Positions 1 through 12,200 of a stretch of 64,000 bases of DNA are shown piece after piece (the stretch's first letter is position 1; each line of letters opens with the position of its first letter). Under the pieces are notes generated by a model. It ran no database searches and was not told the origin of the DNA. It was given only the letters and a program-made list of their open reading frames with translations. The DNA comes from Paracentrotus lividus (lineage: Eukaryota; Echinodermata; Echinoidea; Camarodonta; Echinidae). The position numbers were made by a program, and so were the translations under genes. Location: positions 77,229,689 through 77,293,688 of the forward strand of contig CALNVZ010000174.1 of assembly GCA_940671915.1 (NCBI GenBank), in the 5' to 3' direction.

Positions 1-322
1 ACAAATTTAATCAATCAAAAGGCTCAGAAGGCCCAATTATCAGTGTTATAAAGAAATTTAGAAAAAAGCAGTATTTTGTACACAAACGCATGCAAAATGA
101 CGATTTTCATTCAATTTAGGCCTGACATGCGATTACGTAATGTTGCGTAACGCGACAACGGAGTATCCGATTTTTTCGAACTTGGTGTCAAAATTTGCGA
201 GACACTTGAAAGAAAAAAGTCATAAAGCGCCGGGTTGCGATTCGCAGCGGTTGCGCAGCAGTCGCGGATTTCGTACAGGGGGGGGGGTCAAATTGACCCC
301 CCCCCCCCCAGTCTGATTAGGG
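1..322. mobile_element. End of a piggyBac-like non-autonomous element, cut by the window edge
   Basis: The segment ends in GATTAGGG directly followed by TTAA (323-326), and carries a G-run/C-run hairpin (281-309) just inside that end. Its inner part resembles the inner part of the complete element at 4812-5558 (a GTCA.AAAGCG / AGTCAGTGAGCGG block followed by a GC-rich stretch). The left end lies outside the window. TTAA targeting with termini of the CCC..GGG type is characteristic of piggyBac. Confidence 0.6.
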
Positions 323-540
323 TTAATACTTACTCCTTATAACAGATTCTTGTTGTATCTGTGATCTTGGAGTAGACTATATGTAGTGATTGTTTGATGT
401 CATTGTGGTTGTCATTCAGACTAGTGATGTTGGTGGTGAAAGGGGGAGGGAGACAAAGAAGACTGTGTTACAGGACGGACTACAGCAGACATTACATCCC
501 TACCGGTATCTTCTTCATCAAGACGTGCAATGGTAAGACA

Positions 541-890
541 GTAATGATGACGATGATGAAGTTGATGATGATGTTGTAGATGGCGATGATGATGTGGATG
601 TGGATGTTGACGATGATGGTGTGGAGGATGAAGACAGTATTGATAACCAGTGGTGATAGTGATGATAATGGTTATGATGATGATAATGATGATGGTTATG
701 ATGAAGATGTTGATGATAATGATTTTTATGAGAATATTTATGATGATGACGATGATAATGATGGCGTTGATGAAGATGATGTTTATAATTATGGTGATGG
801 TGATGATATTGATGATGATAATGATGAAGATAATACTGATGATGATGGTGATAATGATATTGATGTTAATGATGATGATGCCAAAGATGA
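541..890 (+). repeat. GAT trinucleotide-derived repeat tract
   Basis: About 350 bp of imperfect GAT/GATGAT repeats with interspersed GTT and AAT triplets. It is open in two + frames only because the repeat contains no stop triplets. It lies upstream of the first recognisable exon of the CMTR1-like gene, so it is probably in an intron. 327-540 shows nothing recognisable. Confidence 0.8.
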
Positions 891-1060
891 TGAATTCTCC
901 AAGTCAATATATAGTTATTTCATGACATCCTCTCTCACTTGTCACAAAAGCTCCAATGATGATATGCACCAGCAAGATCACTCTTTGGTATTGATTTTGA
1001 TTATTCATACTGGTTTTAAAGACCTAATAATCGGATAAAATTACTTCTGTTTATCTTAAG

Positions 1061-1169
1061 ATCCATGGACAGTGCAATGGAGTAGATCTCAGAGGAGGTT
1101 ATACTTCTTCAACATGAGCAACCGAAACTCAGTCTTTGAATGCCCACCAGAAAGCATAGCCTCTTTCAA
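1061..1169 (+). CDS. CMTR1: Internal exon encoding a WW-type domain, probable CMTR1
   Basis: This is the penultimate coding exon of a + strand gene whose upstream exons lie outside the window. A pyrimidine tract ending TTAAG precedes it, and AA|GTAAGT at 1169/1170 is the donor. It begins with two bases of a split codon. The product reads PWTVQWSRSQRRLYFFN, then SVFECPPESIASFK: two tryptophan/aromatic anchors, a YFFN core and a terminal proline, the layout of a WW domain. Human CMTR1 (cap-1 2'-O-ribose methyltransferase of mRNA) has a WW domain about 50 residues before its C-terminus; here 51 residues follow. The assignment rests on that architecture and recalled family structure. Another WW-ending protein is possible. 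Confidence 0.5.
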
Positions 1170-1829
1170 GTAAGTTTTCTTAGCTGTGTTTCATATGGAA
1201 CTGTGGTCTTGTTGTATCATGTACCGTGCGCCATTTCTTTGAATAGATTTACCAGTCTAGTAGATATGAAATGATCTGTGATAGGATGTTAAATAGAGGT
1301 GCCCTGTATAGGAGAGCTATACTATATGCATGTTAAAGTACAAGGCACTTTTCTAAAGAGTACGGTCTTGAGCATGTTGTATTGCACCTGCATGTACTGA
1401 TAGTATTGCAAATTACCAAAATGATCATTACAAGCATCAAATTAATATCATCTGACAGAAGTCTTTGCGTATGAAAGCTATAAATTGTCTCACTGATAGC
1501 AAGAAAAGTGTTTACTATGAGTGATAGCTCCCTTGGCAATTTAACTATTTAGCACCTGAACCGCCTGAAATTGCCCCTTTGCGTACTCACTAAAACTTGG
1601 TACAATGCCATTTTTACATAGATCTTTTTTAAAAAACTGACTGCTCAGTCATCCGTAGTAGCACAGATATGAATTTCTGCATAATTGGATAAAATATGTG
1701 TTACTCTTTAACATGAACAAATAATTAAGGTCAACTAATTATAAATGTAAATTGTTAATACAATGCTCTCCAAATTAGGTTTACATTTTTCTTGGATGTA
1801 GAATGAACAATGTCTTGTATCTGTTTCAG

Positions 1830-1971
1830 AGCATGTCGAATCCATCGGATGCTATGGACATGGGAAGAAGGGGTCAAGGTTCATGACGAGCAGGAAGTGA
1901 GGGAGGATCCAAACAAGCTATCCAGGGAGATGGTATTAGAGCACATCAAGAAACAAAAAGTGGTGTTATAG
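1830..1971 (+). CDS. CMTR1: Last coding exon of the probable CMTR1 gene
   Basis: The acceptor CTGTTTCAG ends at 1829, and the exon supplies the last base of the split Lys codon (AA|A). It reads ACRIHRMLWTWEEGVKV and ends LEHIKKQKVVL with TAG at 1969-1971. Phase is kept across the 1170-1829 intron. The Trp-Glu-Glu-Gly stretch after the WW domain looks like a conserved C-terminal tail. The purine-rich satellite begins almost at the stop codon, so the 3' UTR probably contains or borders it. BRF1 ends about 4.3 kb further on, in the opposite orientation. Confidence 0.6.
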
Positions 1972-3120
1972 AAGGGAGTGGAGAGGTGGATATGAGAAGC
2001 AAAGAAGGAGAAAGCAAGAAAGAAAGAGGAGAGAAAGAGATAAAAAAGGAGAAGGTAATTAAAACAAAGGAAGATAGATTTGTTACCCTGTGACTTCAAA
2101 AGAAAGAAAGGAGCTAGAATGTAAGGCTTGTTATCTTGCAGTCTTGTTGTAAAGGAAACAAACAGGCCGAAAGGGGAAAGTGGTCACAGAGAAGAAATAG
2201 GGATATGTTGTCTTGTTGATTAGAAAGAAACGGACACAGACAAAAGAGAGAAAGAAGCTGAAATTCAGATGTTATCTTGTAAATTGAATCATATTTCAGG
2301 AGGGAGAGAGATGGAAATGTAGAAAGTAATTGAAAATAAAGGAAGAAAGATCTTGTAACAGGATGGAATAGAAAAGAAGGAAAGAATCAGAAAGCAAGAC
2401 ATGTTATCTTGCAGAAGGAATCATGTTTCAGGAGTGAAAGGGATGGAAAAGAAGAAAATTATTGAAATGGAAGGGAGTGAAATCTTGTTACATGTATATA
2501 GACAGAAATAGAAAAGAAGGAAAGAATTAGAAAGCAAGACAATATCTTTCAGAGGGAATCGTGTCTCAGAAGTGAGAGAGAAGGAAAAATTAGTAATTCA
2601 TTAGAAATGAAGGGATAGAGCTCCTGTTACATAGAAAGAAAAAGGAAAAGAAGGAAGTAGAAAGCAAGACCTATGTGTAGAGGAAAGAGACTAAAAAGGA
2701 GAAAGTAACTGAAGACAAATTTTTTGTTGTCTAGTTACATAGAAAGAAAGAGAGTGGCACAGAGAACAGAGAGAAAGAAGAAGAAAACAAGACTTGTTGT
2801 CTTGCTCAGAGGATATTATATTTCAAAGGAGAAATACAGACAGAAAAGGAGAAAGTAAAGACGAAGGAAGAGATTTGTTATCTTATAGAGAAAAATAAAG
2901 GAGGTAAAAAGCAATAGAGGAAAGAAAGAAACTGAAATCTAGAGAATAATTAATGACAAAAGAAGAGAGAATATCTCGTTCCATAAAAAGAGAGGGGGCA
3001 AGAGAAAAGAAAGGAAGACGTTGTTCTTTGAAGTTGATATTAGAATGATGTAATGTCAGCATGATATAAGTTGGTGAGAAAGAAAGATTTGGGAGAGAGA
3101 ATTGAGAGAGAGAGAAGCGG
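1972..3120. repeat. Purine-rich degenerate tandem repeat, about 125-140 bp per unit
   Basis: An almost uninterrupted A/G-rich strand. Two landmarks recur: AAAGCAAGAC, near 2390, 2531, 2662 and 2783, and TTGTTACATAGAAAG-like motifs near 2150, 2350, 2487, 2625, 2731 and 2973. They place units at about 125-140 bp. Individual units are 20-30 percent diverged by eye. No open frame is sustained. It starts right after the CMTR1-like stop codon. Confidence 0.7.
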
Positions 3121-3199
3121 ACGCAGGGAACAATTCGTCGTTACTTACTAGGCTGTGTTTCATTAAACTGTAAGAAGTATTAAACTTCAGCAAGATTCC

Positions 3200-3735
3200 A
3201 TTGAATCACACCTCTCAGTGGGAAATTGCCACTTGGTCTAAACCCACTTTGACTAATGCCTATTTGGTCTCATCCCCTGATTGCCACTTGGTCTAAACCC
3301 ACTTTGACTAATGCCTATTTGGTCTCATCCCCTGATTGCCACTTGGTCTAAACCCACTTTGACTAATGCCTATTTGGTCTAATTCTGCATGGTCTAATTC
3401 CAATTTCTCTTCAAGCAGTCCATCCAATTGTCTTTTGGTCTGATTGCCACTTCGCCTATCTACTGTTTTTTATACTGTCCAATTTGTCAAACACCACTAG
3501 GTGAATTACATGTAAGAAACTGGTAATAGACCAAATATTTATTTGGGAATTAGACAATTTGGTGATAAAACATGTTGGCAATTCATATTTAACCAAGTAT
3601 ATTTCTTAGACCAAGCAGAAATTAGCCCGGACTGTTAGTAGAGCAAATGGGTTTAGCCCATGTGGTCTGAGATAATCAGAGAATTGGACCAACTACTACT
3701 AGTAGTGCATATTAACCCTCTCAATGGGATGTCAT
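3200..3735. mobile_element. Fold-back element built of TTTGGTCTAATT sub-repeats
   Basis: The left arm (about 3220-3480) repeats TTGGTCTAAACCCAC / TTTGGTCTCATC / TGGTCTAATTCC; within it a roughly 61 bp block occurs nearly three times. The right arm (about 3525-3690) carries the reverse complements (AGACCAAAT, TTAGACCA). This is a long inverted repeat whose arms are degenerate short tandem repeats, the architecture described for sea urchin TU elements. Exact ends and target duplications were not resolved. Confidence 0.65.
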
Positions 3736-3739
3736 TGAA

Positions 3740-4800
3740 TTTTGTATCTGTATTTCTACTAACATTTTTTTTTTGAAACACCCTGGTTATTTCAATAATG
3801 AATGCAGCTGAAATTATCTGTTATAAAATGGTATCCATATGTGAGATTTTAGGATGACAATTTACAAATCATTAAACTCAAAGGTTACATGAACTCACAA
3901 TGATCACTAATGAACAATGTTAATATCCACAAGTTTCCTTTTTATTTAATTTTTTTACATTACTTCGTGAATATCTCGTTTACAGTATATACATTTGTAC
4001 AGAACATAAGGTGAAGATTGACATATCCAATATTACAATTACGAATTGACTTGCATTTGTTGAGAAATCTTGAAAAATTCAGAGTTTATTGGATAATGTT
4101 GATATTGGTCATATTTGATATCCAGCGTTCAGAATACATTTTTAATTTTATCAATTAAAAATTTTGCTCATGTAATTCTTGTGAATATTAGAATGAATTT
4201 AAGAAAATATGAAATGCCGTTATAGCTTCTAAGCACCAAATTCATGGATAACCACATTTTTAAGGTATTAGGTTTGCTTCATGTAAATTGCAATGTTTGC
4301 TAAATTCATAAAATTGACATGATGGAATTCCAAAAGAAAATTTATTTTACATTAAGAAGGAAAAAAATATTTGCACTCTTGCTTTACCTAGGTGATCATT
4401 TCATATGCATATTTTCTTGTAAGATCACCCGCTTCTAAAGAACTAAAAGTCTGTGATACCTAAATAATAAGTTAGATCACTGCCAAATCAATTCTTATGT
4501 TATGAGCTTGCAATGCTCACAAGAATATACTTCTTTATGTTTACAAACAAAAAGCAAGAATGGAATGGTCTATTAGTTTTTAAAACATTACAGTATTTAA
4601 ATTTCGATCTCGTTCTTGATCAAATCTATTGGAAATTATTTGAAATGAAACAAATAAATCTACACCTGATATCTAATAAATATCTATTAGAACACAGCAA
4701 AATGCAAATTTCTTTGTTTGCATTCATTCAAAGAAGTAGAAATACCATGTAATATTAATAATCATCACTATTTTTTTTAGTCCCTTTCCAGTAACTGATC
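3740..4800. other. AT-rich intergenic stretch, nothing recognised
   Basis: Convergent intergenic DNA between the CMTR1-like gene and BRF1. No exon with plausible splice sites, no repeat family and no RNA gene was seen. The short open frame at 4513-4752 is AT-rich and resembles nothing. Confidence 0.5.
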
Positions 4801-4811
4801 TAAGAGCTTAA

Positions 4812-5558
4812 CCCTAACTTACCTGGGCTATTTTGTGAGCTTAAAGTCCTGGGGGGGGGGGCCTTTGAGGCCCCCCCCTAAGATCTCGGCCGCGGATCGC
4901 GCGATCGCGACGAAAATTTGCATGAAGGTAGAGAATGACATAATCTACGCGGTTGCATAGGTAAATTGAACTATATTCTTATATTTTATTTTATATTAAT
5001 TAATTATGCTAATTTATTCATGAAATTCACTAAATAAACCTCCTAGAGAGCTAATTTTTTGTGAAAATATTCTTTACAACATTCCTATGAATTGTAAAAG
5101 AAAAAAATTCCGGTACCAAAATCAATTTCTTATGTATTTTATTGTTTTTTTAAATTTCTTATGTATTTCTTTGTTTTTTGACCTTTTTATTTTTATTGTT
5201 TTTTCGACACAATTCGTCCGTGACATTATTTCGGTCATATATAGCATCAAATTAAATGACTCTTGTCAATAAAATTAAAAATAATCACTCATTTATGAAT
5301 TACAGCTGAATACACATTTTGTATTGACTTTGTACATGAAATCACGTTTTTGAGCCATTTTCGGTCTGACGGAAATTTTTGAAAGTCGTGGAACGTCGTA
5401 ACGGAACGCCCGATTTTTGAGAAAATGGTTTTAAAAGATGCGCAAGACTTGAAAATAAAAAGTCAGTGAGCGGCGCGATAAAAAAATTTCGCACTGCGGA
5501 TTTATCGCGAAAAATGTCGAGGGGGGGGCCTTAAAGGCCCCCCCCAGGTAAGTTAGGG
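4812..5558. mobile_element. Complete piggyBac-like MITE with TTAA target duplications
   Basis: TTAA (4808-4811) and TTAA (5559-5562) flank termini CCCTAACTTACCTGGG and CCCAGGTAAGTTAGGG, a 16 bp perfect inverted repeat. Inside each end is a self-complementary G-run/C-run hairpin (about 4850-4878 and 5521-5546). At 747 bp with no transposase frame it is non-autonomous. CCC termini plus TTAA duplications fit piggyBac. The centre is AT-rich. Confidence 0.85.
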
Positions 5559-5562
5559 TTAA

Positions 5563-6243
5563 CAATATTACCCACTATAGGTTGCAATCCCATCTGATTT
5601 ATTTCAGTACAATTAACTGGTGAAGTAAGAGAAATGTATTCAAGTTAATTTTTCATTCTATCCGTGCCATGCATTGGGGTGCATAATCGAATGTCTGTGT
5701 TGCCAATTTGATGCTTAACGTCCCTTAAAGAAGGTTCATTCATTAACTCCATTCATATTTCATTCAATTTCAGTTGTTCATGTCTATGAGAGAAATTTAA
5801 AATGCATTTTTATTCTTGATGTACTTATTGCATTGTGTTAAAAGCCATATTGTCAAAGAGACAAGCTGAAAGTTTTACAAATATTAAAAATAATATTTTT
5901 TCACGTTGAATTTGGCTGCTGTGTGTCTTTTTGACTGATACAAGATAATAAAAATATAATCTGATGTTACTTCAAATGTAAATTTTCTAAATTATTGAAG
6001 CAATGAATACAGGTAACTTTTGCGTTATTTCCATTGTACTGATATGATTTAATCTCCTCGTTCTCAGCAAAAGATATTCAAACCTGTTTGGAGATTAAAA
6101 ATTTCAGGACATTCCATGTCTCATACCTTCAACAAATTTCAAAATGATGCAGAATGGATCAAAGCGTACATTAATGCAAGGTGTTCAGGGAAATTTGATT
6201 TCACAACAAAAATATCACAAACTGTTATTTCAATCTGGAGTCT
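5563..6243. other. Downstream region / probable 3' UTR of BRF1
   Basis: AT-rich, no gene seen. If the BRF1 transcript (minus strand) continues here, the nearest AATAAA on that strand reads from 5814 to 5809, about 430 nt past the stop. That polyadenylation site is only a candidate. Confidence 0.35.
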
Positions 6244-6290
6244 CTATTCCAAGTCATCCATGTCATAGTTATCATGGTAGTCATCTTCAC
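6244..6290 (-). CDS. BRF1: BRF1 exon 16 (C-terminus and stop)
   Basis: Acceptor ATGCCCACAG, then (G)[14 protein letters not shown] and TAG ending at 6244. An acidic terminal tail is usual for BRF1. Confidence 0.88.
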
Positions 6291-9200
6291 CTGTGGGCAT
6301 GAAGATAAGAAAAGGAATACAGAATAGCATTTATCACTTAAATTATTATGATAATTATTGATAATCATATATTTTTTCTTATTCCATCATTTTTGAAATT
6401 ATGATGCAAACTATAATGGTTTGTTTATTTACATGGTGTATGGTCAGAAATATAAGTCCACAGATTAACTTCCAGGGTCAATTTATGTTGAATTTTATTT
6501 ATTTTTTTTTGCAAAATATTTTCGTTTAGAATGCCATAAATTACATATAATGTGCAAAATTTATTATTCTATTTCTGTGACGGTTTCTGTTGTAAACATT
6601 CATATTTTGAATGATGGCCTTATAAAACTTTTTTTTTTTTAATAAAAAAAACCAAAACAAAGATACTACCCTCCATTGCTCATGACTCTACAATGTTTCA
6701 AGATCAGTATTACATTTTTTTTGCAAATGCGAAGTGCATAATCAGTATGTTTTGTATGTTTTGTTGATGCATTTTGGAAGTTGCATTCAGGTTGACAATC
6801 AGGTAGATCATCAAAATAATTAGCAATTTCATTTTTCAGAAACAATACAGTTGGTGCTCCTTTGTGAATTTCTTCACAAAAATAAATGCACAACAGGCGG
6901 TCATTCACTAGCTAGAGCTTGACATATGGCGCATTGCAAGAAGGATTAGGGGTAAAAACCCAAAACCAGTTGAAGCATGAATTTCACATTACATCGGCTC
7001 AATTCATCAGATCAGATATAGCTCAATTTGTTAAAGGGATGCAGTAACATTGAATGATATTCAAATCACATTTATTCGATTTAGCTTATTTTGCCAACAT
7101 AATTACAAACACTTAGGTCAGTCTGGTATCTCTTCAAAATTGCAAGCTAATTGCTTTCTTTACCTTCGAGATATCAATGATTTCATACTCAAAATGTATA
7201 AACCGACACCGGATGGTTTATAAAACCATGTGCTTTTACACACACCCATTTCCTGTTGTAAAGTCCCCCGTCTCTAGCGGCCTGGTGAGCTATCAGTAGA
7301 GGGTACTGGTGTTCAACTGTATTCTTGGCATTGTTTGTTACACTGTTTTAAGGTAGTAAATGAATTCCATTTGATCTGAAACTTTCAGTAGTTTGTTTTT
7401 ACTGTTGGAACAATATAATTTATTAATCTTGATATAATTGCTCTTGTTTTTGAAAGCTACTTAATCCCTTTAAGTTAAAGCTATTGAAACACTTTTTATC
7501 TTTTCTAAACTGGTAAATTGCCATTTGGTCTAAACCCACTTTGACTAATGTCCATTTGGTCTCATCCCAAATGGTCTAATTCCATTTTGTCTATTACCAG
7601 TTTGTCTAATTACCTTTTGGTCTAAGTAGCACTTCGCCTATTTACCACTTTGTCTAATTCCCAATTTGTCTAATGCCCAGTTCATCTAATGTCCACTTTG
7701 TATATCACCACTCGGTCAATTCCAGTAATAGACTGATAATAGACCAAATACTTATTATGGCATTAGACAAAAATGCAATTAGACCATTTGGCTATTAGAC
7801 AAATTGGCAATTAGACCAATTATATCTTAGACCAAATGCACATTAGACAAACAGAGAATTAGACCAAATGCTGTCAGACCAACTGGATATAAACCTCTAA
7901 ACCTACCTCTATGTCCCATCAACTGAGCAGCACTCTGAAGATGGTCATCCTCCTCATCATAATAGTCATCCTCCCCTTCATCCTCATGGTGCAGTCCTTC
8001 CTCTGCATCGTATTGTACAGGACCGGACTCTACCACGATATCTTCAGGGGCTTTAGGCTGAGGTACAGTGAAGGGGTTTGCAGTTTTCTCCTCTTTGGGG
8101 TCTAGTTTTGCCGCTTTTTGAGTTGGTCCCTGTGTAAAAAAAAAATAATTTTAAAGGTGAAGAATTAATTAGTTTTATTTCATAAATATAAATGCAATGA
8201 CATGTTTGTACAGTTATTTCAAATGACAGTGATTGAAAAGTATATAAGAAAACAAATTACTTGTATTTTTGAATGGCCTAAAATAATGATTTTTAAACAA
8301 AGGTAGTGGCCAGATTGTGTCTCGCCTACCTACATAGTAATGTGTGATGGATGGACAGGTGGACGACGTTGGGCGAGACAAAAATCGGTAATATATTTGA
8401 AGATTGATTTCGATTTGTTTGTTTAAAAAAGCAAAGTATATAATTATACTTGTAAGTAGGCAACAAGGACTCATAGTTTAAATTTTGGTCACAAAAAAAA
8501 ATGCTCTCCTACTGAGTTGTCACAGCTACTTTTAAACAGATATATTAAAGCTGGTGTATAGTTTCGGGAGAAAGAAAAAATTATTTTGATTCACATTAAG
8601 ATAAATTATGATAGATTGAATCCAATAACTATAATAAAGCAAATTATAGTACTTGAAATCTCGTTTTAGTGTCTTTATTTCATAATATAAGGATAAAAAA
8701 AAGATAAGTCGGGGACCCGTCACAGGTTAGCGCTCACGTGGAAAACCAATGGGGATTCTCTTGTGTGGGTGTTACACACAGATCGTTCGCACTAATTCAC
8801 GCCGTAACCTCGGGCGTGCGAATTTGTCAGCAGAGGTCTAAACGGCAGTTGGATTGCGCTATATTCGAACTTTATAAATGAAATTCATCGGAAATATTGA
8901 AAGGAATGTCACAAGATCTCTCACACATATCTTTAAGTGCAATGTGGACAACATGTAACTACATTTGATCGGTTTTGTGCCAATTCCTTTTTTGCTACCA
9001 AAAACTATACACCAGGTTTAAACACAATTTACCCATTCCTATCTTAAAACCTTATATTATAATAGATTACAGAGATGAAGAGATATACTTTTTCTAAAAT
9101 CCACAAACATAACAGCTGACAAAACATTGGTCTACCAACCTCTCTAACTGTAGGTCTCGTTGGAGCTATGCTTTGCCTGAGTCGCTTCACTCCTCCCAGT

Positions 9201-12200
9201 CCCCCTGCCCTGGTCAGCTGGGACCCCTGGCTAGTACCTCCTGCCCTGAATGGGGTACCCATGTTGACAGGGGGCGGGGTCTCCATTTGTGGGGTTGGGG
9301 TGGGTGGAGCGGGCTGGGTTAGATCTCGTAATACATCATAGTTGATCTTGCTGGATATCTTTTTCTCTACGATGAGCTTCTCGATGGCTTCGCCGGCAGT
9401 ATTGGCTTGGATCGGAGGCTTCTTGTTGCTCTTCCGTTTCTGTTGGATTTAACAAAAATGAAAGAATCTCAAAAATAGTTTGTTTGGTTGAGTACTTTTC
9501 CTATCAAATACAGCAATCCCATGCATTTATGTACAAATTAAAAGGGTTCATTTTCATTTTGTAACATGCAAAATACAGACACTTCTATCACTTGACTCTG
9601 CTACAGTTGATTGACAAAATAACACCTCAGAATCTTATTTGTCTTCTTTGTCTTGTATAAGTTTATTAAGGACCTGTAAGGATTCTCCCTCATAGCCAGG
9701 GCCCATTACATAAAGAGCTAGTTATTATAGTAACTTTGTCATCAATGGTAACTTTCATGCAATACTGCATTTTGAATGGATGTTCAGCAACGTTCCCATG
9801 GTAGTTACCATTGATGGAAAAGTTACTATAATGGTATTTCTTTTGGCAGCCGTGCATAGGACATGTGTCGTACTAGACAGGTTCCGAAGCATAAAACTGC
9901 TGTGACCATGTTGAGTGTCTTGCTTTTCTCACAGAACTTTTTTTCACTATTTAGGGAAATGTAAATTTGTTAAGGCACCCAAAAGCTCACCTTCTTTGGT
10001 TGGTCAGGTTTAAGTCCTTGAAGTTCTCTCTCCTTTTGTAATCGCTTCTCCTTTTCTAAAGTTATGAAATATGATAAAATTGAGATATGTCAAAGTAATA
10101 ATACCTTCATGTAGACTTAGGAACAGATAGAATTCCTTTTCTCTATAAAAGCAAATGCCATAAGACCAAAAATTGATTACTTTTTCACCACACACATCTA
10201 CCTTAAATACGTCTCCACAATGAGTCTGAAAGAAAAGTTCTATGTAATTCCAAGATAAGTAACCATGACTCTGTTACTTTAATTTTACTGCAAAGAAATA
10301 TTGAAATGTTTCAATTATCATTAATAACAATAATAATGATGATAATACTAATACTGGTTTCTTCTAAAGCACTTAACCTGTTAAGACCAAAGCGCTTACA
10401 GTATATTTTTACCCCGGTCATTGGATTTATTTACGATCTCCAAACCTTGAGGAGCATTCCAACTGGTCGCCTGTTAGGATTCACAATCCTACTGGGTACC
10501 CATTTTTATCACCTTGGGTGGGGTGAAGCATGTAGATACAATGCCTTGCTCAAGGGGCATAAGTGCCGGTGACGGGAATCGAACCCACGGTCTTTGAATT
10601 GACAGTCAGGTGGTGAAACCACTAGACTACGACACTTCTCGTTTCTACATTCTTTACAGCTATTCATGAAGTGGACATATTACAATCTGAACCCAGATGA
10701 CAGAGTGATGTAAACATGTAGTTTTATTTACAGCTTTTTCAAAATCATCCCAAATGATCAACTTACCTTCCATAAGTTTCATGTATTCTCCATTTTCCTT
10801 CATCCATAAATTAGTCTTTATAGTCACCTCTTTCTCACTCAGAATAAACTATCAGATAAAGAACACAAGAAAGAGTCCTTACCAAATTGAACAGCATAAT
10901 AAAAAAAAAAATTAAAAAAAAAATAGATTTTGCAAATGTTGTGATTCCATCCTCGCTATTAACACTCTAATTTGATATCAGGTTACAAATAATAACTAGA
11001 TGAATCTTCGACCGCGCACGGTCGGAAGGCATGCCTCCGTATTGCCACATTGGAAAAAAAAATGGCCATTTGGGCGGCTGCGCCATGTTGGAGTATTTTA
11101 CATCCATTTATCCATGACATCTTTGAGATATAGACCCCAAATCTATTAAAGTTGTATCATCAAAATTATTTCCAACTCAGGAAGGATGGCTACTGATGTA
11201 ATAAAAAGGATAAACATGTTTAAGTTGATCTGTCAAAGGTCCTTCAGAAATTGCACAACGAGTCATTTACATAAATAACCAGTGACCTTTGATGTCCTGA
11301 CCTCAAAATCTAATCAGTTCATCTTTCTTCCCACATGACCCAAGTTTGAAGTTGATCCATAAAACGGTTCATAAGTTACAGCAAGAACGTGCCATTTTCA
11401 TGTATACAATGACGTCTGTGACCCTTGACCTTTGACTTCATGACCTCAAAATATAAAAATTCATTGTCCCTACCATATGCACACATGACCCAAGTTTGAT
11501 GTTCATCCATCAAACTGTTCTTAAGTTATCGCAAGAACAAGCCATTTTCACGTACACAATGTCCTCTGTGGCCTTTGAACTTTGACCTCATGACTCTAAA
11601 TTCTAATCAGTTTATTGTCCGTCCCATATGCACATATGACCCAAGTTTGAAATTGATCCGTCAAACGGTTTTTAAGTTTATTGCGAGAACAAGCCATTTT
11701 TATGTACACAATGACCTCTGTGACCTTTTACCTCATGACCCCAAAATCTGATAAGTTCATTGTCCCTCCCAATGTAAATATGATCCAAGTTTGAAGTTGA
11801 TCCCTCAAACGGTTCTTAAGTTATCGCAAGAACGAGAGCCATTTTCACGTACACATTGACCTGTGACCTTTGACCTCATGACCCCAAAATCTAATAAGTT
11901 CATTGTCCCTACCACATGCATACATGATCCAAGTTTGAAGTTGACCCGTCAAACCGTTCTTAAGTTATCGCCAGAGAAAAAACTATTTTTACGTATACAA
12001 TGACCTCTGTGACCTTTGACCTTTGACCCCAAAATCTAATCAGTTCATTGCCCCTCCTATATGCACACATTACTCAAGTTGAAGTTGACCCATCACACAG
12101 TTTTTAAGTTATTGCGAGAACGAACCATTTTCATGTATACAATGACATCTGTGACCTTTGACCTTTGACCTCATGCACCCAAAATCTAATCAGTTCATTG

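Noticed and set aside
580-1038. Asp-rich open frame of 152 codons
   Set aside because: It is the GAT repeat read in frame. The same stretch is open in another frame as Met/Ile-rich. It also crosses into intronic sequence before the 1061 exon.
7513-7893. CRISPR-like regular short repeats
   Set aside because: Animal DNA; 15-16 bp degenerate units with no unique spacers, in inverted arms.
8214-8474. 86-codon minus-strand frame and a small GTCTCGCC/GGCGAGAC hairpin
   Set aside because: AT-rich intron sequence; the hairpin stem is only 8 bp and no element ends could be defined.
10566-10640. Possible tRNA-Asp gene
   Set aside because: A and B boxes are good, but the acceptor stem mispairs and a SINE body with a triplet-repeat tail follows directly.
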